DNA of 64,000 nt from Amnibacterium flavum (GCF_003097495.1 NZ_QEOP01000002.1:62001-126000); one strand, 5' to 3'; shown: positions 34,110 to 43,347, counted from the first letter of the stretch. Translations and numbers: made by a program. Notes: generated from the letters alone by a model not told the origin.

Positions 34110-35324
34110 GTGATCACCACGCAGGATTCGGTCCGCATCGGCGGCATCGCGATCTGGGACGGGCGCACCGCGCTCGGCACCCGGACGCTGGCCTGGGAGG
34201 GCGACCGGATCACCGCGGTCGATGATTCCGCCGGCGACACCTCGCTGAGCGAGTACAGCATCATCCCGGGCCTCGTCGACACCCACGTGCACCTCGGCGC
34301 CTACGCGGGCAGCGCCCGCGCCGACTTCGCCTCCTGGCCGCTCATCACGCCTCCCGAGGAGCGTTCCCTGCACGTCGCGGCCAACGCCCGCCGTGCCGCC
34401 GCCGCCGGCATCACGACCCTCCGCGACCTCGCGGGCGACGAGATCCAGCTCGCCGCGGCTCGCGCGTTCGACGCCGGGCTGCTCCCCGGACCCCGCCTGC
34501 TCGTGCACGGACAGGTCGGCATGACGGCAGGGCACGGCGACCTCTTCATCCCGCCGCACTACAAGATTCGCGGACCCGTCGCCGACAGCCCCGACGAGTG
34601 CCGCAAGCTCGTCCGGCACTGGGCGCGCGAGGGCGCCACCGGAGTCAAGATCTACACCAGCGGGGGAGTCCTCTCCATCGGAGACAAGGTCGGCTGGCGC
34701 AACCAGACACTCGACGAGATCCGCACCACGATCGACGAGGCCCACGCGCTCGGCATGCTCGTCGCCGCGCACACCCACTCCACCGAGGGTGTGCAGATCG
34801 CCCTCGACGAGGGCGTCGACTCCATCGAGCACGGCACCGGCATCGTGCCCTCGCAGTGGGAGGCGCTCCTCGCGCGCAACATCTCGATCGCCCCGACGCT
34901 CCTGATCAACGACCTCATCGCAGAAGGCAAACTGCCCGTCTCGGTCGAGGCGCAGGAGAAGGCGAAGACGGTCGTCGCCGAACGCGACGCCGAGTTCACC
35001 GAGGCAGGCCGCGCGGGCGTGCGCTTCGTGCTCGGAACCGACGCGAACGGATCGATGGTGCGCTTCGGCGATCAGCACCAGGAGATCCGGATGATGGCCG
35101 AGAAGTTCGACTGGACTCCCGAACGCGCGCTCATCGCCGCGACCTCCGACGCGGCCGCCGCTGTCGGGATGGAGAAGAAGGTCGGAACCCTTGCCGAGGG
35201 GTTCGGAGCCGACTTCATCGTCATCAAGGGCCGTCCCTGGGAGGACATCGAGTCGCTCCGCGTGGAGAACCTCGTCGCCGTCGTCTCCCGTGGTGTGCTC
35301 GCCGCCGGGTCGCTGCCCGACTGA
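34110..35324 (+). CDS. Metal-dependent amidohydrolase, prolidase-like
   Basis: A 404-residue TIM-barrel amidohydrolase. The bimetal site is visible: His59 and His61 (GLVDTHVHLG), the presumed carboxylated Lys180 (GVKIYTSGG), His221 (AAHTHS), His241 (SIEHGTG) and Asp311 (LGTDANG). This layout matches the Xaa-Pro/Xaa-Arg dipeptidase and imidazolonepropionase-like subgroup. Next to a peptide-type ABC transporter, hydrolysis of an imported peptide-like amide is the simplest idea. GTG start with GGAGGAG at 34096-34102, spacing 7. Confidence 0.9.
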   Translation: MITTQDSVRIGGIAIWDGRTALGTRTLAWEGDRITAVDDSAGDTSLSEYSIIPGLVDTHVHLGAYAGSARADFASWPLITPPEERSLHVAANARRAAAAGITTLRDLAGDEIQLAAARAFDAGLLPGPRLLVHGQVGMTAGHGDLFIPPHYKIRGPVADSPDECRKLVRHWAREGATGVKIYTSGGVLSIGDKVGWRNQTLDEIRTTIDEAHALGMLVAAHTHSTEGVQIALDEGVDSIEHGTGIVPSQWEALLARNISIAPTLLINDLIAEGKLPVSVEAQEKAKTVVAERDAEFTEAGRAGVRFVLGTDANGSMVRFGDQHQEIRMMAEKFDWTPERALIAATSDAAAAVGMEKKVGTLAEGFGADFIVIKGRPWEDIESLRVENLVAVVSRGVLAAGSLPD

Positions 35325-35409
35325 TCCGGCGCCCCCTCGCTCACGTCCCCTCGTCCCACCTCCGCACCAACAGCATCCATTCCGCATTCCTGAAAGGAAC
35401 CCCCTGCAC

Positions 35410-37026
35410 ATGACGAACTCCCCACGTCGCTTCCGACGGGCGCTCGCGCCCCTCGGAGCTGTGGCTGTCATCAGCCTGCTCGCCGCGTGCTCTTCCGGCG
35501 GCGACACCACCGAGCCCGCGGCCGAGGACCTCACCTCGGCGCGCGACACCCTGATCTTCGCGATCAAGGAGGACCCCACCTGCATCGACCCGCAGCAGAC
35601 GACCCTCACGACGTCGCTCAACATCGGCCGCCAGGTCGTCGACTCGCTGGTCGATCAGGACCCCGAGACCGGCGAGATCGTTCCGTGGCTCGCCACCGAG
35701 TTCGAGGCGAACGACGACCTCACGAGCTTCGACTTCACGCTGCGTGACGACGTCACCTTCAGCGACGACACCGCGCTCACCTCCGACGTCGTCAAGGCCA
35801 ACTTCGACGCCCTCTTCGCGCTGGGCCGCACCGCCTCGCTGGCATCGCAGTACCTCGCCGGCTACACCGACACCACGGTGACCGACGACACGCACTTCAC
35901 CGTCAACTTCAGCGCCCCGAATGTCGTGTTCCTCCAGGGCGCGTCGACCATGACGCTCGGCCTGGTCGCCGAGGCGAGCACCGCCGCCACCGCCGAGGAG
36001 CGCTGCACCACCGGCGTCATCGGGTCCGGTCCGTTCGTCTTCGACTCGTACACGCCGAACGACTCGGTCGTCATCACCGCGCGTTCGGGCTACGACTGGC
36101 CGTCGGGTCTGCGCGAGCACACGGGTGACGCGCTCGTCTCGACGATCGAGTTCCCGATCATCACAGAGAACGGCAACCGCACCGGCGGACTCGAGTCGGG
36201 TGAGTACGACATCATCCAGGACGTCCCCTACATCGACGCGGCCCGCTTCGACAGCGACGACTACGAGCTGTTCTCGAAGGCCAACACGGGTGTCCCGAAC
36301 GGTCTGATCCCGAACATCAACCACAGCGCCGTCGTCGCCGACTCGGCCGTGCGTCACGCGATCCTGCTCGGCACCGACCGCGATGAGATCAACGACCTCA
36401 CCGGTGCGCCCGGTGCCGCGGCGGCATCCAGCTCGCTGACCAGCTCCACGACCGGCTTCGTCAGCCAGGGCGACGCCCTCGCCTACGACCCCGACGCGGC
36501 CGAAGAGCTCCTCGACGACGCGGGCTGGGAGGTCGGCTCCGACGGCATCCGCGAGAAGGACGGCCAGAAGCTGAGCTTCGTCGTCACCGCCTTCTACGCT
36601 CAGGATGTGCTCGAGGTCGCGCAGATGCAGCTGAAGAAGATCGGCATCGACATGCAGATCAACATCACGGACGCCGGCGGCTTCTTCGGTGCGATCGCAT
36701 CCGGCGACTACGACTTCCTCGCCGCCGGCCTGACCCGCACCGACCCGGATGCCCTCCGCACGGTGTTCTCGCAGGCCGCCGCGTCGAAGTGGGCCATCAT
36801 CGACGACGCCGACCTCGAGAGCGTGCTCACCGAGCAGGCGACCCTGAACGACGTCGACGCCCGCATGGACCTCATCGCTCAGGCTCAGGAGCTCATCACC
36901 GAGAACGCCGACTTCATCCCGCTGCTCGAGACCGTGCAGCTGCACGGCGCGAGCTCGACGATCGAAGGCTTCGAGTTCGACTCGGCGTCGCGCATCCAGC
37001 TCTACGACGTGCGCGCCACGTCCTAG
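35410..37026 (+). CDS. ABC transporter substrate-binding lipoprotein (family 5)
   Basis: A 538-residue lipoprotein with signal peptide and lipobox LLAACSS (Cys27). The family 5 (DppA/OppA-like) pattern is seen in DTLIFAIKEDPTCIDPQQ, LVDQDPETGEIVPWLATEFE, ITENGNRTGGLESGEYDIIQ and the C-terminal SQAAASKWA region. It captures peptides or nickel/glycoside-like solutes outside the cell. It lies 85 bp after the amidohydrolase and is followed by a strong hairpin before the permeases. Confidence 0.92.
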   Translation: MTNSPRRFRRALAPLGAVAVISLLAACSSGGDTTEPAAEDLTSARDTLIFAIKEDPTCIDPQQTTLTTSLNIGRQVVDSLVDQDPETGEIVPWLATEFEANDDLTSFDFTLRDDVTFSDDTALTSDVVKANFDALFALGRTASLASQYLAGYTDTTVTDDTHFTVNFSAPNVVFLQGASTMTLGLVAEASTAATAEERCTTGVIGSGPFVFDSYTPNDSVVITARSGYDWPSGLREHTGDALVSTIEFPIITENGNRTGGLESGEYDIIQDVPYIDAARFDSDDYELFSKANTGVPNGLIPNINHSAVVADSAVRHAILLGTDRDEINDLTGAPGAAAASSSLTSSTTGFVSQGDALAYDPDAAEELLDDAGWEVGSDGIREKDGQKLSFVVTAFYAQDVLEVAQMQLKKIGIDMQINITDAGGFFGAIASGDYDFLAAGLTRTDPDALRTVFSQAAASKWAIIDDADLESVLTEQATLNDVDARMDLIAQAQELITENADFIPLLETVQLHGASSTIEGFEFDSASRIQLYDVRATS

Positions 37027-37041
37027 CAGCGACATCGGGTT

Positions 37042-37076
37042 CGCGGGTCGGACACCTCTCGGGGTGCCGACCCGCG
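37042..37076 (+). terminator. Hairpin between substrate-binding protein and permease genes
   Basis: CGCGGGTCGG (37042-37051) pairs with CCGACCCGCG (37067-37076), extended inward by CACC/GGTG after a bulge. It begins 15 nt after the stop. It likely protects the 3' end of, or partly terminates, the lipoprotein message so that it is made in excess over the permeases. Confidence 0.6.
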
Positions 37077-37136
37077 GACCTGTTCCACGTCCCCGGTTCG
37101 CACGGGAGACGCCACCGGCACACAGAGAGAACGAGA

Positions 37137-38159
37137 GTGAAGCAGACAGGCGACAGCAGAGCGAGACGGGCGCTGCGCTTCATCGCGCCGCGGCTCTTCC
37201 AGTTCGTCTTCGTCGTCTGGGCGGCGTACACGGTGACGTTCCTCCTCCTCCACCTCCTTCCCGGGGACCCGCTGATCGCGGCGCTCTCGGTGAAGGGCGG
37301 CGACGCCACCCCGACCGACCCAGCCGAGCTAAGTGAGCTGCGAGCTCGGTACGGTCTGGACGGGTCCGTCTGGGACCAGTACGTGACCAATGGGCTCGCG
37401 GCCCTGCGCGGCGACCTCGGGGTCTCGATCGCGACGGGGCAGAACGTGGGCGACATGATCGCCCGGGCGCTGCCCAACACGGCGATCGTCGCGGTGCTGG
37501 CGCTGCTCATCGGAGTGGTCGTCTCGCTGCTGATCACCTACTGGGCATTCGTCACCCGGGCCGGCTGGCTGCGCAACACCCTCCTGCAGATCCCGCCCCT
37601 CGGGGTCGCGATCCCCGCGTTCTTCAGCGGGCTCGTGCTGGTCAGCATCTTCGCCTACGGTCTCGGCATCCTGCCCTCATCCGGCACCCGCAACCCGCTG
37701 AGCCCGATCCTCCCCGCCATCACCCTCGCGATGCCGGTCGGCGCCATCTTCTTCCAGGTGTTCTCCGCCGCCGTGCTCGAGGCACGCGCCAGCTCCTACG
37801 TCTTCACCGCGATCGCCAAGGGCGTCTCGCTCCCCACCCTCTTCTTCCGCCATGTGCTCCGCAACGCGCTGCTCCCGTCGATCACGATCCTCGGTCTGCT
37901 GATCGGGTACCTGGCAGGCGGAACGGCGGTCGTCGAGAGCGTCTTCTCCCGCGACGGCATCGGCCGGCTCACCGTCGACGCGGTGCTCGCCCGCGACAGC
38001 AACGTCGTCCAGGGAGTCGTCATCGTGGTCGCGGTCGTCTACTCGGTGGTCAACCTGCTCGTCGACTTCTCCTACGGCCTGACCGACCCGCGCACCCGGC
38101 CCGCCGCACTGCGCCGCCGCGTGCAGGACGCGCGCAACCAGGCGGTGGTCGAGCGATGA
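37137..38159 (+). CDS. ABC transporter permease, DppB type
   Basis: A 340-residue inner-membrane permease with six predicted helices. The N-terminal FVFVVWAAYTVTFLLLHLLPGDP is the usual DppB opening, and the EAA-loop is ARASSYVFTAIAKGVSLPTLFFRHVLRNAL. GTG start. The stop overlaps the next ATG by 4 nt. It forms a heterodimer channel with the following permease. Confidence 0.92.
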   Translation: MKQTGDSRARRALRFIAPRLFQFVFVVWAAYTVTFLLLHLLPGDPLIAALSVKGGDATPTDPAELSELRARYGLDGSVWDQYVTNGLAALRGDLGVSIATGQNVGDMIARALPNTAIVAVLALLIGVVVSLLITYWAFVTRAGWLRNTLLQIPPLGVAIPAFFSGLVLVSIFAYGLGILPSSGTRNPLSPILPAITLAMPVGAIFFQVFSAAVLEARASSYVFTAIAKGVSLPTLFFRHVLRNALLPSITILGLLIGYLAGGTAVVESVFSRDGIGRLTVDAVLARDSNVVQGVVIVVAVVYSVVNLLVDFSYGLTDPRTRPAALRRRVQDARNQAVVER

Positions 38160-38956
38160 AGACCCTGCTCACCCGTCCCGGCATGATCGTGTCGGCGCTC
38201 ATCGTCATCGCGGCGCTCGCGCTCACGTTCGCGCCCCAGCTGTTCGCAACGCACGATCCGTACGAGGGCATCCCCGCCGACCAGTTGCAGCCGCCGAGCG
38301 CCGCGCACTGGTTCGGCACCGATGCGCTCGGCCGCGACCTCTACTCGCGCGTCGTCTACGGCGCGTTCCTCTCCCTCGCCACCGCCGGGCTCGCGGTCGT
38401 CGTCGGCGTCGCGATCGGGGCGGTCGTCGGACTGGTCTCCGGCTTCATCGGCGGCCGTGTCGACTTCGTGCTGATGCGCATCGTCGACGTCGTGATCGCC
38501 GTGCCGAGCATCCTGCTCTCGCTCATCGTCGTCGCGGGACTCGGCTTCGGAGCCGTTCCCGTGGCCATCGGCGTCGGTATCGGCGCCGCCGGTTCGTTCG
38601 CTCGTGTCACCCGGTCCCAGGTGGTCCGGGTGCGCACAGCCGAGTACGTGGAGGCCGCGCGCAGCATGGGGGTCCGCTGGCCCGCCATCCTCGTCCGGCA
38701 CGTGTTCCCCAACTCGGCCCGACCGGTGATCGCGCTCGCGGCACTCGAGGTCGGAACCGCGATCCTGGCTGTCTCGGCCCTGAGCTTCCTCGGCTTCGGC
38801 GCCGCACCACCTGCGCCCGAGTGGGGTGCGCTGGTCTCCTACGGCCGCGACTTCCTCGCCACCGCCTGGTGGCTGAGTGTCCTGCCCGGCGCCGTCATCC
38901 TCGTCGTCGTCCTCGCCGTCAACCGACTGGCCCGCGCGATCGGAGGAGAGCGATGA
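38156..38956 (+). CDS. ABC transporter permease, DppC type
   Basis: A 266-residue permease. It has HWFGTDALGRDLYSRVVYGA, the conserved DppC N-terminal motif, and the EAA-loop AEYVEAARSMGVRWPAILVRHVFPN, with five or six membrane helices. The start overlaps DppB-type gene by ATGA and the stop overlaps the ATPase start by ATGA, so the three genes are translationally coupled. Confidence 0.93.
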   Translation: MKTLLTRPGMIVSALIVIAALALTFAPQLFATHDPYEGIPADQLQPPSAAHWFGTDALGRDLYSRVVYGAFLSLATAGLAVVVGVAIGAVVGLVSGFIGGRVDFVLMRIVDVVIAVPSILLSLIVVAGLGFGAVPVAIGVGIGAAGSFARVTRSQVVRVRTAEYVEAARSMGVRWPAILVRHVFPNSARPVIALAALEVGTAILAVSALSFLGFGAAPPAPEWGALVSYGRDFLATAWWLSVLPGAVILVVVLAVNRLARAIGGER

Positions 38957-40626
38957 CTGAACTGCTTCAGGTGCGCGGACTCGAGGTCGAATACACGACC
39001 CGGTCCGGAACGACTCCGGCGGTGCGCGGCGTCGACTTCGACGTCGAACGCGGCGCGGTGGTCGCGATCGTCGGCGAATCGGGATCCGGCAAGAGCACGA
39101 TCTCGCAGGCGCTCATCCGCCAGGTCGCCGAGGGTGGTCGCATCACCGGCGGCAGCGTCGTCTTCGACGGTCGCGACCTGCTGCAGCTGCCCGAGAAATC
39201 GCTCCGGTCCCTTCGCGGCGCACGGATCGGCTTCGTGCCGCAGGACCCGAGCAGTTCGCTCAACCCGCTGATCAAGGTGGGGGAGCAGATCGCGGAGTCG
39301 CTCCGGCTGCACACGGGGCTGAGCCGCAAGGATGCCGCGAAGCGGGCGGTCGAGATCCTCGCCGAGGTGGGCATCTCCGAGCCGGCCGCGCGGGCGGACC
39401 AGTACCCGCACGAGCTGTCGGGCGGCATGCGCCAGCGCGTCCTCATCGGCATCGCCTGGGCGTGCGAGCCGGCCCTCGTGATCGCCGACGAGCCGACGAG
39501 TGCGCTCGACGTGACCGTCCAGCGGCATGTGCTCGACCGCATGGAGCTGCTCGCGGCCCAGCACGACACCGCCGTTCTCCTCGTCACTCACGATCTCGCC
39601 GTCGCGGCGGACCGCGCCAGCCGGATGCTGGTCATGAACCAGGGGCGGATCGTCGAACAGGGCACCGCGGCCGATGTGCTCGGCGATCCGCAGCACGAGT
39701 ACACGCGGCGGCTCGTCGCCGCCGCTCCCGGCCTGTCCAGCGGACGGATGCATCCCCGACCGGTGGAGGTGCACGGAGAGGACACCCGGCGGGCACTCAC
39801 GCTGGGGTTCGCCGAACGGCGCGACGCGGATCGGGTGCCGAACATCCTCGAAGTCGAGGACCTCGTGAAGACCTACTCGCTGCGCGGCGGGCTCGGCGAC
39901 AAGAGCACTCTCGTCGCCGTCGACCACGTCTCGTTCTCGGTCCCGCGGGGCACGACGTACTCGTTGGTCGGCGAGTCGGGGTCGGGCAAGACGACGACGG
40001 CCCGCATCGCCGCCCGCCTCGTGCAGGCCGACTCGGGGGTCGTCCGTTTCGACGGGCAGGACATCGGCGAGCTGCGCGGGGAGAGCCTGCGGCAACTGCG
40101 TCGGCGAGTGCAGGTCGTGTATCAAAACCCGTTCGGGTCGCTCGACCCGACGATGACGGTCGAGGCGATCGTCTCCGAACCCCTGACGGCGTTCCGGATC
40201 GGGTCGCGTGCAGAGCGTCGTGAGACGGCCCGCGCCCTGCTCGACGCGGTCCGACTCGATCCCGAGTTCGCCTCGCGCAAGCCGGCCCAGCTCTCCGGCG
40301 GTCAGCGGCAGAGGGTCGCGATCGCGCGTGCTCTCGCGCTCGGTCCCGAGCTGCTAGTGCTCGATGAGCCCGTCTCGGCCCTCGACGTGTCGGTGCAGGA
40401 GCAGATCCTTCAGCTGCTCGTCGACCTGCAGCGCGAGTTCGCCCTCAGCTACCTGTTCATCTCGCACGACCTCGGTGTGATCCGACAGATCTCCGACTCC
40501 GTCGCGGTGATGCAGCACGGCAGAGTCGTGGAGTCGGGCTCAGCGGAGACCGTCATGTCGACCCCGCAGGACGCGTACACCCGCGAACTCCTAGCCGCGA
40601 TCCCCGGCGCGCACTCCGGCCCCTGA
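38953..40626 (+). CDS. Fused DppD-DppF type ABC ATPase
   Basis: A 557-residue protein with two complete nucleotide-binding domains. First half: Walker A GESGSGKST, signature LSGGMRQRV, Walker B ALVIADEPTSALD, H-loop VTHDLA. Second half: GESGSGKTT, LSGGQRQRV, LLVLDEPVSALD, ISHDLG. Each half keeps a QDPSSSLNP or QNPFGSLDP Q-loop typical of peptide importers. The fusion supplies both ATPase subunits for the two permeases. The operon ends here, and a repeat-rich gap follows. Confidence 0.94.
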   Translation: MTELLQVRGLEVEYTTRSGTTPAVRGVDFDVERGAVVAIVGESGSGKSTISQALIRQVAEGGRITGGSVVFDGRDLLQLPEKSLRSLRGARIGFVPQDPSSSLNPLIKVGEQIAESLRLHTGLSRKDAAKRAVEILAEVGISEPAARADQYPHELSGGMRQRVLIGIAWACEPALVIADEPTSALDVTVQRHVLDRMELLAAQHDTAVLLVTHDLAVAADRASRMLVMNQGRIVEQGTAADVLGDPQHEYTRRLVAAAPGLSSGRMHPRPVEVHGEDTRRALTLGFAERRDADRVPNILEVEDLVKTYSLRGGLGDKSTLVAVDHVSFSVPRGTTYSLVGESGSGKTTTARIAARLVQADSGVVRFDGQDIGELRGESLRQLRRRVQVVYQNPFGSLDPTMTVEAIVSEPLTAFRIGSRAERRETARALLDAVRLDPEFASRKPAQLSGGQRQRVAIARALALGPELLVLDEPVSALDVSVQEQILQLLVDLQREFALSYLFISHDLGVIRQISDSVAVMQHGRVVESGSAETVMSTPQDAYTRELLAAIPGAHSGP

Positions 40627-40650
40627 CCCCGTCCCGCCCACCTGGTGTGG

Positions 40651-40790
40651 GCGTTCCGGGCGAGCGCGCACGTTCCGGCCGGCCCCACCTGCCGCAATGT
40701 GCGCGCAGCGCCCCGCGCAGGTCGCAGAGTCGGGTGTTCCGGGCACGAACGCACGTTCCGGACCGCGGATCCGTCCGGAACGGACGTATC
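40651..40790. repeat. GTTCCGG repeat element between convergent genes
   Basis: A 28-bp unit with GTTCCGGGC at its start and GCACGTTCCGG at its end occurs at 40651-40678 and 40734-40761. An inverted CCGGAACG copy follows (around 40776). The arrangement resembles the other nested repeats at convergent gene ends but with a different core. It is a possible bidirectional terminator. Confidence 0.5.
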
Positions 40791-40805
40791 AGCACGCCGG
40801 AGAGG

Positions 40806-41228
40806 CTAGGAGGTGGGCGTCAGGCGCAGAACAGGGATGAGTCGGTCGACGGCCTTCTCCTGATACTTCGCGAATGCGGGTCCCGAAGCAGTGAACTTCG
40901 ACCAGGCGGAGTCGCGGTCCGCCCCCTTCAAGTCGGTCACCCGCACCGGGACGGAGACCACTTCGCCGTCCTGGCCGACCTCGACCACCGTCTCGGGGGA
41001 GGCGACGAGGTTGTGGTACCACCCCGGGTGCTTGGGCTGCCCGGCGGCCGAGGCGGCGATCAGCCAGTCCCCGCCGTCACGGAGAGCCATCAGCGGATGG
41101 ATCCTCCGAGTCCCCGACTTGGCGCCGACACTGTGGACCAGCAGAAGACTGTCGCCGAATCCGTAGGTCTGGACCCGTCCGCCGTTCGAGCGGAACTCGT
41201 CGATGATCGCGTCGTTGAAGTCGGCCAT
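40806..41228 (-). CDS. F420-type nitroreductase family (DDN-like) protein
   Basis: A 140-residue protein of the deazaflavin (F420)-dependent nitroreductase family: DSLLLVHSVGAKSGTRRIHPLMALRDGGDWLIAASAAG is split across its beta-barrel core, followed by PKHPGWYHNLVASPETVVEVG and a helical C-terminus. Relatives such as Ddn use F420H2 to reduce quinones or nitro compounds. The first 20 residues are short, so it is probably cytosolic. A TAGCTT box lies 7 nt before the ATG. Confidence 0.87.
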   Translation of the reverse strand: MADFNDAIIDEFRSNGGRVQTYGFGDSLLLVHSVGAKSGTRRIHPLMALRDGGDWLIAASAAGQPKHPGWYHNLVASPETVVEVGQDGEVVSVPVRVTDLKGADRDSAWSKFTASGPAFAKYQEKAVDRLIPVLRLTPTS

Positions 41229-41235
41229 GATCTCC

Positions 41236-41273
41236 AAGCTAGCGGGCGGAGTCCAGGTCGGGAGGAATAGCGT
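41236..41273. promoter_or_regulatory. Divergent leaderless promoter pair
   Basis: In a 52-bp gap, TAGCTT on the minus strand (41236-41241) sits 7 nt from the nitroreductase ATG, and TAGCGT on the plus strand (41268-41273) sits 7 nt from the aldo-keto reductase ATG. The two -35 regions must overlap, so the genes could share control. Confidence 0.5.
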
Positions 41274-41280
41274 CGGAGTC

Positions 41281-42291
41281 ATGGAATTCCGCTATCTCGG
41301 CAACTCAGGCTTCAAGATCTCAGAGATCACCTACGGCAATTGGCTCACCCACGGCTCGCAGGTCGAGAACGACACCGCGACCGCGTGCGTCCGGGCTGCA
41401 CTCGATGCAGGCATCACCACATTCGACACCGCCGACGTCTACGCCAACACGGCGGCCGAGACGGTCCTCGGCGAGGCGCTCAAGGGGGAACGCCGCCAGT
41501 CCCTCGAGATCTTCACCAAGGTGTTCGGGCCGACGGGGCCCAAGGGGCACAACGACGTCGGCCTGTCGCGCAAGCACATCATGGAGTCGGTCGACGGCTC
41601 GCTCGAGCGCCTTCAGACCGACTACATCGACCTCTACCAGGCCCACCGCTTCGACTACTTCACGCCGCTCGAGGAGACGATGCAGGCGTTCGCCGACCTC
41701 GTCCGTCAAGGCAAGGTGCTCTATGTGGGAGTCAGTGAGTGGACGGCCGACCAGCTGCGTGCCGGATCCGCCCTCGCGAAAGAGCTCGGCTTCCAGCTGA
41801 TCTCGAACCAGCCCCAGTACTCCGCTCTGTGGCGGGTCATCGAGGAGGAGGTCGTCCCCACCTCGAAGGAGCTCGGCATCTCGCAGATCGTCTGGTCGCC
41901 CATCGCGCAGGGCGTGCTGACCGGCAAGTACAAGCCGGGTGCAGAACTCCCCGCCGGCAGCCGCGCGACCGATGAGAAGGGCGGTGCGAACATGATCAAG
42001 CGATTCATGAACGATGACGTCCTCACCCGGGTGCAGAACCTCCAGCCCGTCGCCGACGAGCTCGGACTGTCGCTCGCGCAGCTCGCCGTCGCCTGGGTCC
42101 TCCAGAACGACAACGTCGCTGCCGCCATCATCGGTGCATCCCGCCCCGAGCAGGTCGCCGAGAACGTCGCCGCATCCGGTGTCGTGATCCCGCCCGAGCT
42201 GCTCGGCCGTATCGATGAGGCGCTCGGCGACATCGTCGAGCGCGACCCCGCCAAGACGCACGAGAGCTCTCCGAAGGAGCGCCAGGCCTGA
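41281..42291 (+). CDS. Aldo/keto reductase, Kv-beta-like
   Basis: A 336-residue NAD(P)H-dependent oxidoreductase. The catalytic tetrad is visible as Asp and Tyr in TTFDTADVYANTAAE, Lys in EIFTKVFGP and His in DLYQAHRFDY. The NADPH-binding tail reads AAIIGASRPEQVAENVAA, and the SNQPQYSALWRVIEEEVVP segment is typical of the potassium-channel beta subunit-like (YghZ) group. It reduces small aldehydes or quinones; the physiological substrate is not evident. Divergent from the nitroreductase-like gene. Confidence 0.93.
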   Translation: MEFRYLGNSGFKISEITYGNWLTHGSQVENDTATACVRAALDAGITTFDTADVYANTAAETVLGEALKGERRQSLEIFTKVFGPTGPKGHNDVGLSRKHIMESVDGSLERLQTDYIDLYQAHRFDYFTPLEETMQAFADLVRQGKVLYVGVSEWTADQLRAGSALAKELGFQLISNQPQYSALWRVIEEEVVPTSKELGISQIVWSPIAQGVLTGKYKPGAELPAGSRATDEKGGANMIKRFMNDDVLTRVQNLQPVADELGLSLAQLAVAWVLQNDNVAAAIIGASRPEQVAENVAASGVVIPPELLGRIDEALGDIVERDPAKTHESSPKERQA

Positions 42292-42324
42292 CCCGGTTTG
42301 GATGCCGGTCGCCGAGGTCCTACC

Positions 42325-43347
42325 GCTTCGCCGCCCATTGAGCCCGTCGAAATGAGCGGCGGAGGGTTCGGCAGTGCGGGTGGCCCGCCCATTGAGCGCA
42401 GCGAAGTGAGCGCCCGCAGTCGAGGGTCCCTGCGCTTCGACGGGCTCAGCGGGCGGTGCGGGTCGTCGGAGGTTCCTGCGCTTCGCTGTGCTCAGCGGGC
42501 GGGCGCTTCGCCGCCCATTGAGCTCGTCGAAATGAGCGGCGGAGGGTTCGGCAGTGCGGGTGGCCTCGCCCATCGAGCGCAGCGAAATGAGCGTCCGGAA
42601 CCGAGGCCGGTGCGCTTCGACGGGCTCGGCGAGCGGTGCTGGTCGTCGAGGTTGCTGCGCTTCGCTGTGCTCAGCGGGCGGGCACCGCGCCGCCCATTGA
42701 GCTCGTCGAAATGAGCGGCGGGAGGTTCGGCAGTGCGGGTGGCCCGCCCGTTGAGCGCAGCGAAATGAGCGCCCGGAGCCGAGGCCGGTGCGCTTCGACG
42801 GGCTCAGCGGGCGGTGCGGGTCGCCGCGGTGGCTGCGCGCGCTTCGCGGCTCATTGAGCCCGTCGAAATAAGCGCACGGAGCTGGGGCCCCTGCGCTTCG
42901 ACGGGCTCGGCGGGCGGTGCTGGTCGCCGCAGCCCGCTGCGCTTCGCTGTGCTCAGCGGGCGGCACCGCGCCGCCCATTGAGCTCGTCGAAATGAGCGGC
43001 GGGAGGTTCGGCAGTGCGGGTGGCCCGCCCATTGAGCGCAGCGAAATGAGCGTCCGGAGCCGTGGCCGGTGCGCTTCGACGGGCTCAGCGGGCGGTGCGG
43101 GTCGCCGGAGGTTCCTGCGCTTCGCTGCGCTCAGCGGGCGGGCGCTTCGCCGCCCATTGAGCTCGTCGAAATGAGCGGCGGGAGGTTCGGCAGTGCGGGT
43201 GGCCCGCCCATTGAGCGCAGCGAAATGAGCGTCCGGAGCCGAGGCCGGTGCGCTTCGACGGGCTCAGCGGACGGTGCGGGTCGCCGCAGCCCCCTGCGCT
43301 TCGCTGCGCTTCGCTGCGCTTCGCTGCGCTCAGCGGGCGGGGGCGAC
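42325..43347. repeat. Repeat array D, about 180-bp tandem units
   Basis: This 1.1-kb gap has no supportable gene. A unit containing GCCCATTGAGCTCGTCGAAA then ATGAGCGGCGG, GCCCATTGAGCGCAGCGAAA, a TTCGACGGGCTCAGCGGGCG copy and a TTCGCTGTGCTCAGCGGGCG copy recurs. GCCCATTGAG(C/T)(C/T)CGTC copies start at 42333, 42513, 42692, 42973 and 43152, spaced 180, 179, 281 and 179 bp; the wide gap contains a degenerate copy near 42850. At the right end a 10-bp unit (TGCGCTTCGC) is repeated three times from 43295. Confidence 0.95.

Noticed and set aside
42298-43174. Open frames inside array D giving repeated peptides such as ELVEMSGG and FDGLSGRG
   Set aside because: They are translations of the tandem DNA repeat, occur in several frames, and have no ribosome binding sites or family.
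42325-43347. Possible CRISPR array
   Set aside because: The spaces between core repeats are themselves repeated, repeat lengths vary, and no cas genes are present.
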